A stretch of 64,000 nucleotides of DNA, from the NCBI RefSeq assembly GCF_043555835.1, contig NZ_JBIGHV010000012.1, positions 1 through 64,000 of the forward strand, read 5' to 3'. The notes below the pieces were generated by a model. The model had not been told where the DNA came from, ran no database searches, and saw only the letters and a list, made by a program, of their open reading frames with translations. The position numbers and the translations under genes are program-made. Shown piece after piece: positions 63,246-64,000 of this stretch. The stretch is from Pelomonas parva. GTDB taxonomy: Bacteria; Pseudomonadota; Gammaproteobacteria; Burkholderiales; Burkholderiaceae_C. Within the stretch, counting starts at the first letter, position 1, and each line of letters begins with the position of its first letter.

Positions 63246-64000
63246 ATGACGCAGCACACCGTCACCGCCCTGATTGCCGGGCTGATCCTCGCCTGCCTTA
63301 CGCTGCTGGCGGCCTGCGGCACCGTGCCGCCGGTCACGACCGCGCCGCACCTGGTCACCTTCGATATCGATGGCCGCCTCACCCAGGTGAGGGTGGCCGA
63401 CCAGGCCTTGCTGCCGGCCCCCGCCCGGCCCGAGCGCGGGCCTGCTAACTACTTCGTCGGCTGGTTCCTGGCCGACGCAGGCGAGGGCCAGATGTGGGAC
63501 TTCGCGCGCGACCGGGTCAAGGCAGGCGTCGCGCTGAGGCCCAAGTTCGTGCCGCTGTCGGCGGGCAATGTCGTCGTCGATGCCTACCTGGACGAAGCCC
63601 GGCGCAACGCCTTCACCTTCAGGACGCTGCAGGAGCTGAAGGCCGCCAACATTGCCGATGGCACGACCGTGAACTTCACGCCGGGCGTCTACTGGACCGA
63701 CGACTACAAGGACCCGCACAACGCCAACACACCCGAGCACCCGGGGCTGGTGGGCATCGCCTTCCCGCAGGCCGGCCTGACATTCAAGGGCCTGACGTCG
63801 AATGCAGACGACGTGCGCATCGCCGGCAACCGCGGCCAGACCGTGGGCTCCAACGGCAACTGGAACGTCATCGCCATCGGCACCCGCTTCTCGGCCTACC
63901 ACCTGACGTTTGGCAACTACGCCTCGGTCGACCTGGTCTTCCCGCGTGACCCGTCGCAGAACCTCCGTCGTCGCAGCGACGCGCGCGTGCAGGCGCAGAC
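63246..64000 (+). CDS. Beta-helix-like lipoprotein, 3' end outside the window
   Basis: The frame is open from ATG 63246 to the window end (251 codons seen). The N terminus has a signal peptide with the lipobox LLAAC. The visible mature part includes FTFRTLQELKAANIADGTTVNFTPGVYW and GLTFKGLTSNADDVRIAGNRG, the rung-like pattern of right-handed parallel beta-helix proteins related to pectinesterase-like or carbohydrate-binding proteins. No catalytic motif is seen before the cut. Partial, so the function stays open. Confidence 0.75.
   Translation, partial: MTQHTVTALIAGLILACLTLLAACGTVPPVTTAPHLVTFDIDGRLTQVRVADQALLPAPARPERGPANYFVGWFLADAGEGQMWDFARDRVKAGVALRPKFVPLSAGNVVVDAYLDEARRNAFTFRTLQELKAANIADGTTVNFTPGVYWTDDYKDPHNANTPEHPGLVGIAFPQAGLTFKGLTSNADDVRIAGNRGQTVGSNGNWNVIAIGTRFSAYHLTFGNYASVDLVFPRDPSQNLRRRSDARVQAQ

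Overview
The window looks like the chromosome of a high-GC betaproteobacterium of the order Burkholderiales, most likely near Roseateles, Mitsuaria or Rubrivivax (family Sphaerotilaceae). The reasons are the gene orders hemH-hslR-grpE-dnaK-dnaJ, dnaG-rpoD, dnaX-ybaB-recR and gloB-methyltransferase-rnhA, the GC-rich third codon positions, and intergenic repeats of a kind I recall from this order. The placement is inference; no rRNA or tRNA gene is visible. Almost every base is coding, and the many long antisense frames are GC shadows.

Region 1 (1-8147) is accessory. A LexA (SOS) box lies against the start codon of a PA0069-type radical SAM gene. On the minus strand follows a visibly AT-richer block of six tightly packed genes: an SxtJ-like membrane protein, a NodU/SxtI-type O-carbamoyltransferase, an SGNH-fold protein, a 50-residue SxtK/DUF5989-like membrane peptide, a second SGNH-fold protein and an MBOAT O-acyltransferase. 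This is a mobile-looking cassette for decorating a glycan or other cell-surface product with carbamoyl and acyl groups. It is my best candidate for an under-described system in the window. Upstream of it lie an unrecognised small ORF and about 440 bp that I cannot assign.

Region 2 (8148-32596) is core. It holds an EptA-type phosphoethanolamine transferase and a REC-TPR response regulator, then the heat-shock operon with a clear sigma-32 promoter. Next come hslR and hemH, a class III cyclase fused to an FHA domain, rpoD (terminator and a good sigma-70 promoter visible), dnaG, and a membrane PAS-GGDEF-EAL protein with degenerate catalytic residues. An H-NS-like protein, yggX, argA and hrpA complete it. 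Two copies of a 122-bp hairpin-rich repeat sit directly after stop codons here, with compensatory changes in one stem.

Region 3 (32829-38926) is a signalling and envelope block: a pseudokinase-HDOD protein, a kinase-HDOD-GAF paralogue, two DUF4398 envelope lipoproteins (one with an OmpA domain) and a small periplasmic protein.

Region 4 (39022-51684) is housekeeping: the 4.5S SRP RNA, a SirB2-like protein, a PurM-family protein, dnaX-ybaB-recR, a MAPEG protein, mltD, gloB, a methyltransferase, rnhA, a secreted amidohydrolase coupled to a peptide-binding protein, and dcd.

Region 5 (51687-64000) holds small exported or stress genes. They include a cupin-ECF sigma-cupin cluster resembling RpoE-ChrR but without the zinc anti-sigma domain, an S46 peptidase, YceI, an L,D-transpeptidase-like lipoprotein, a DUF1566 protein, YnfA, a beta-lactamase-fold hydrolase, a DUF2785 protein, and a beta-helix-like lipoprotein cut by the window end.
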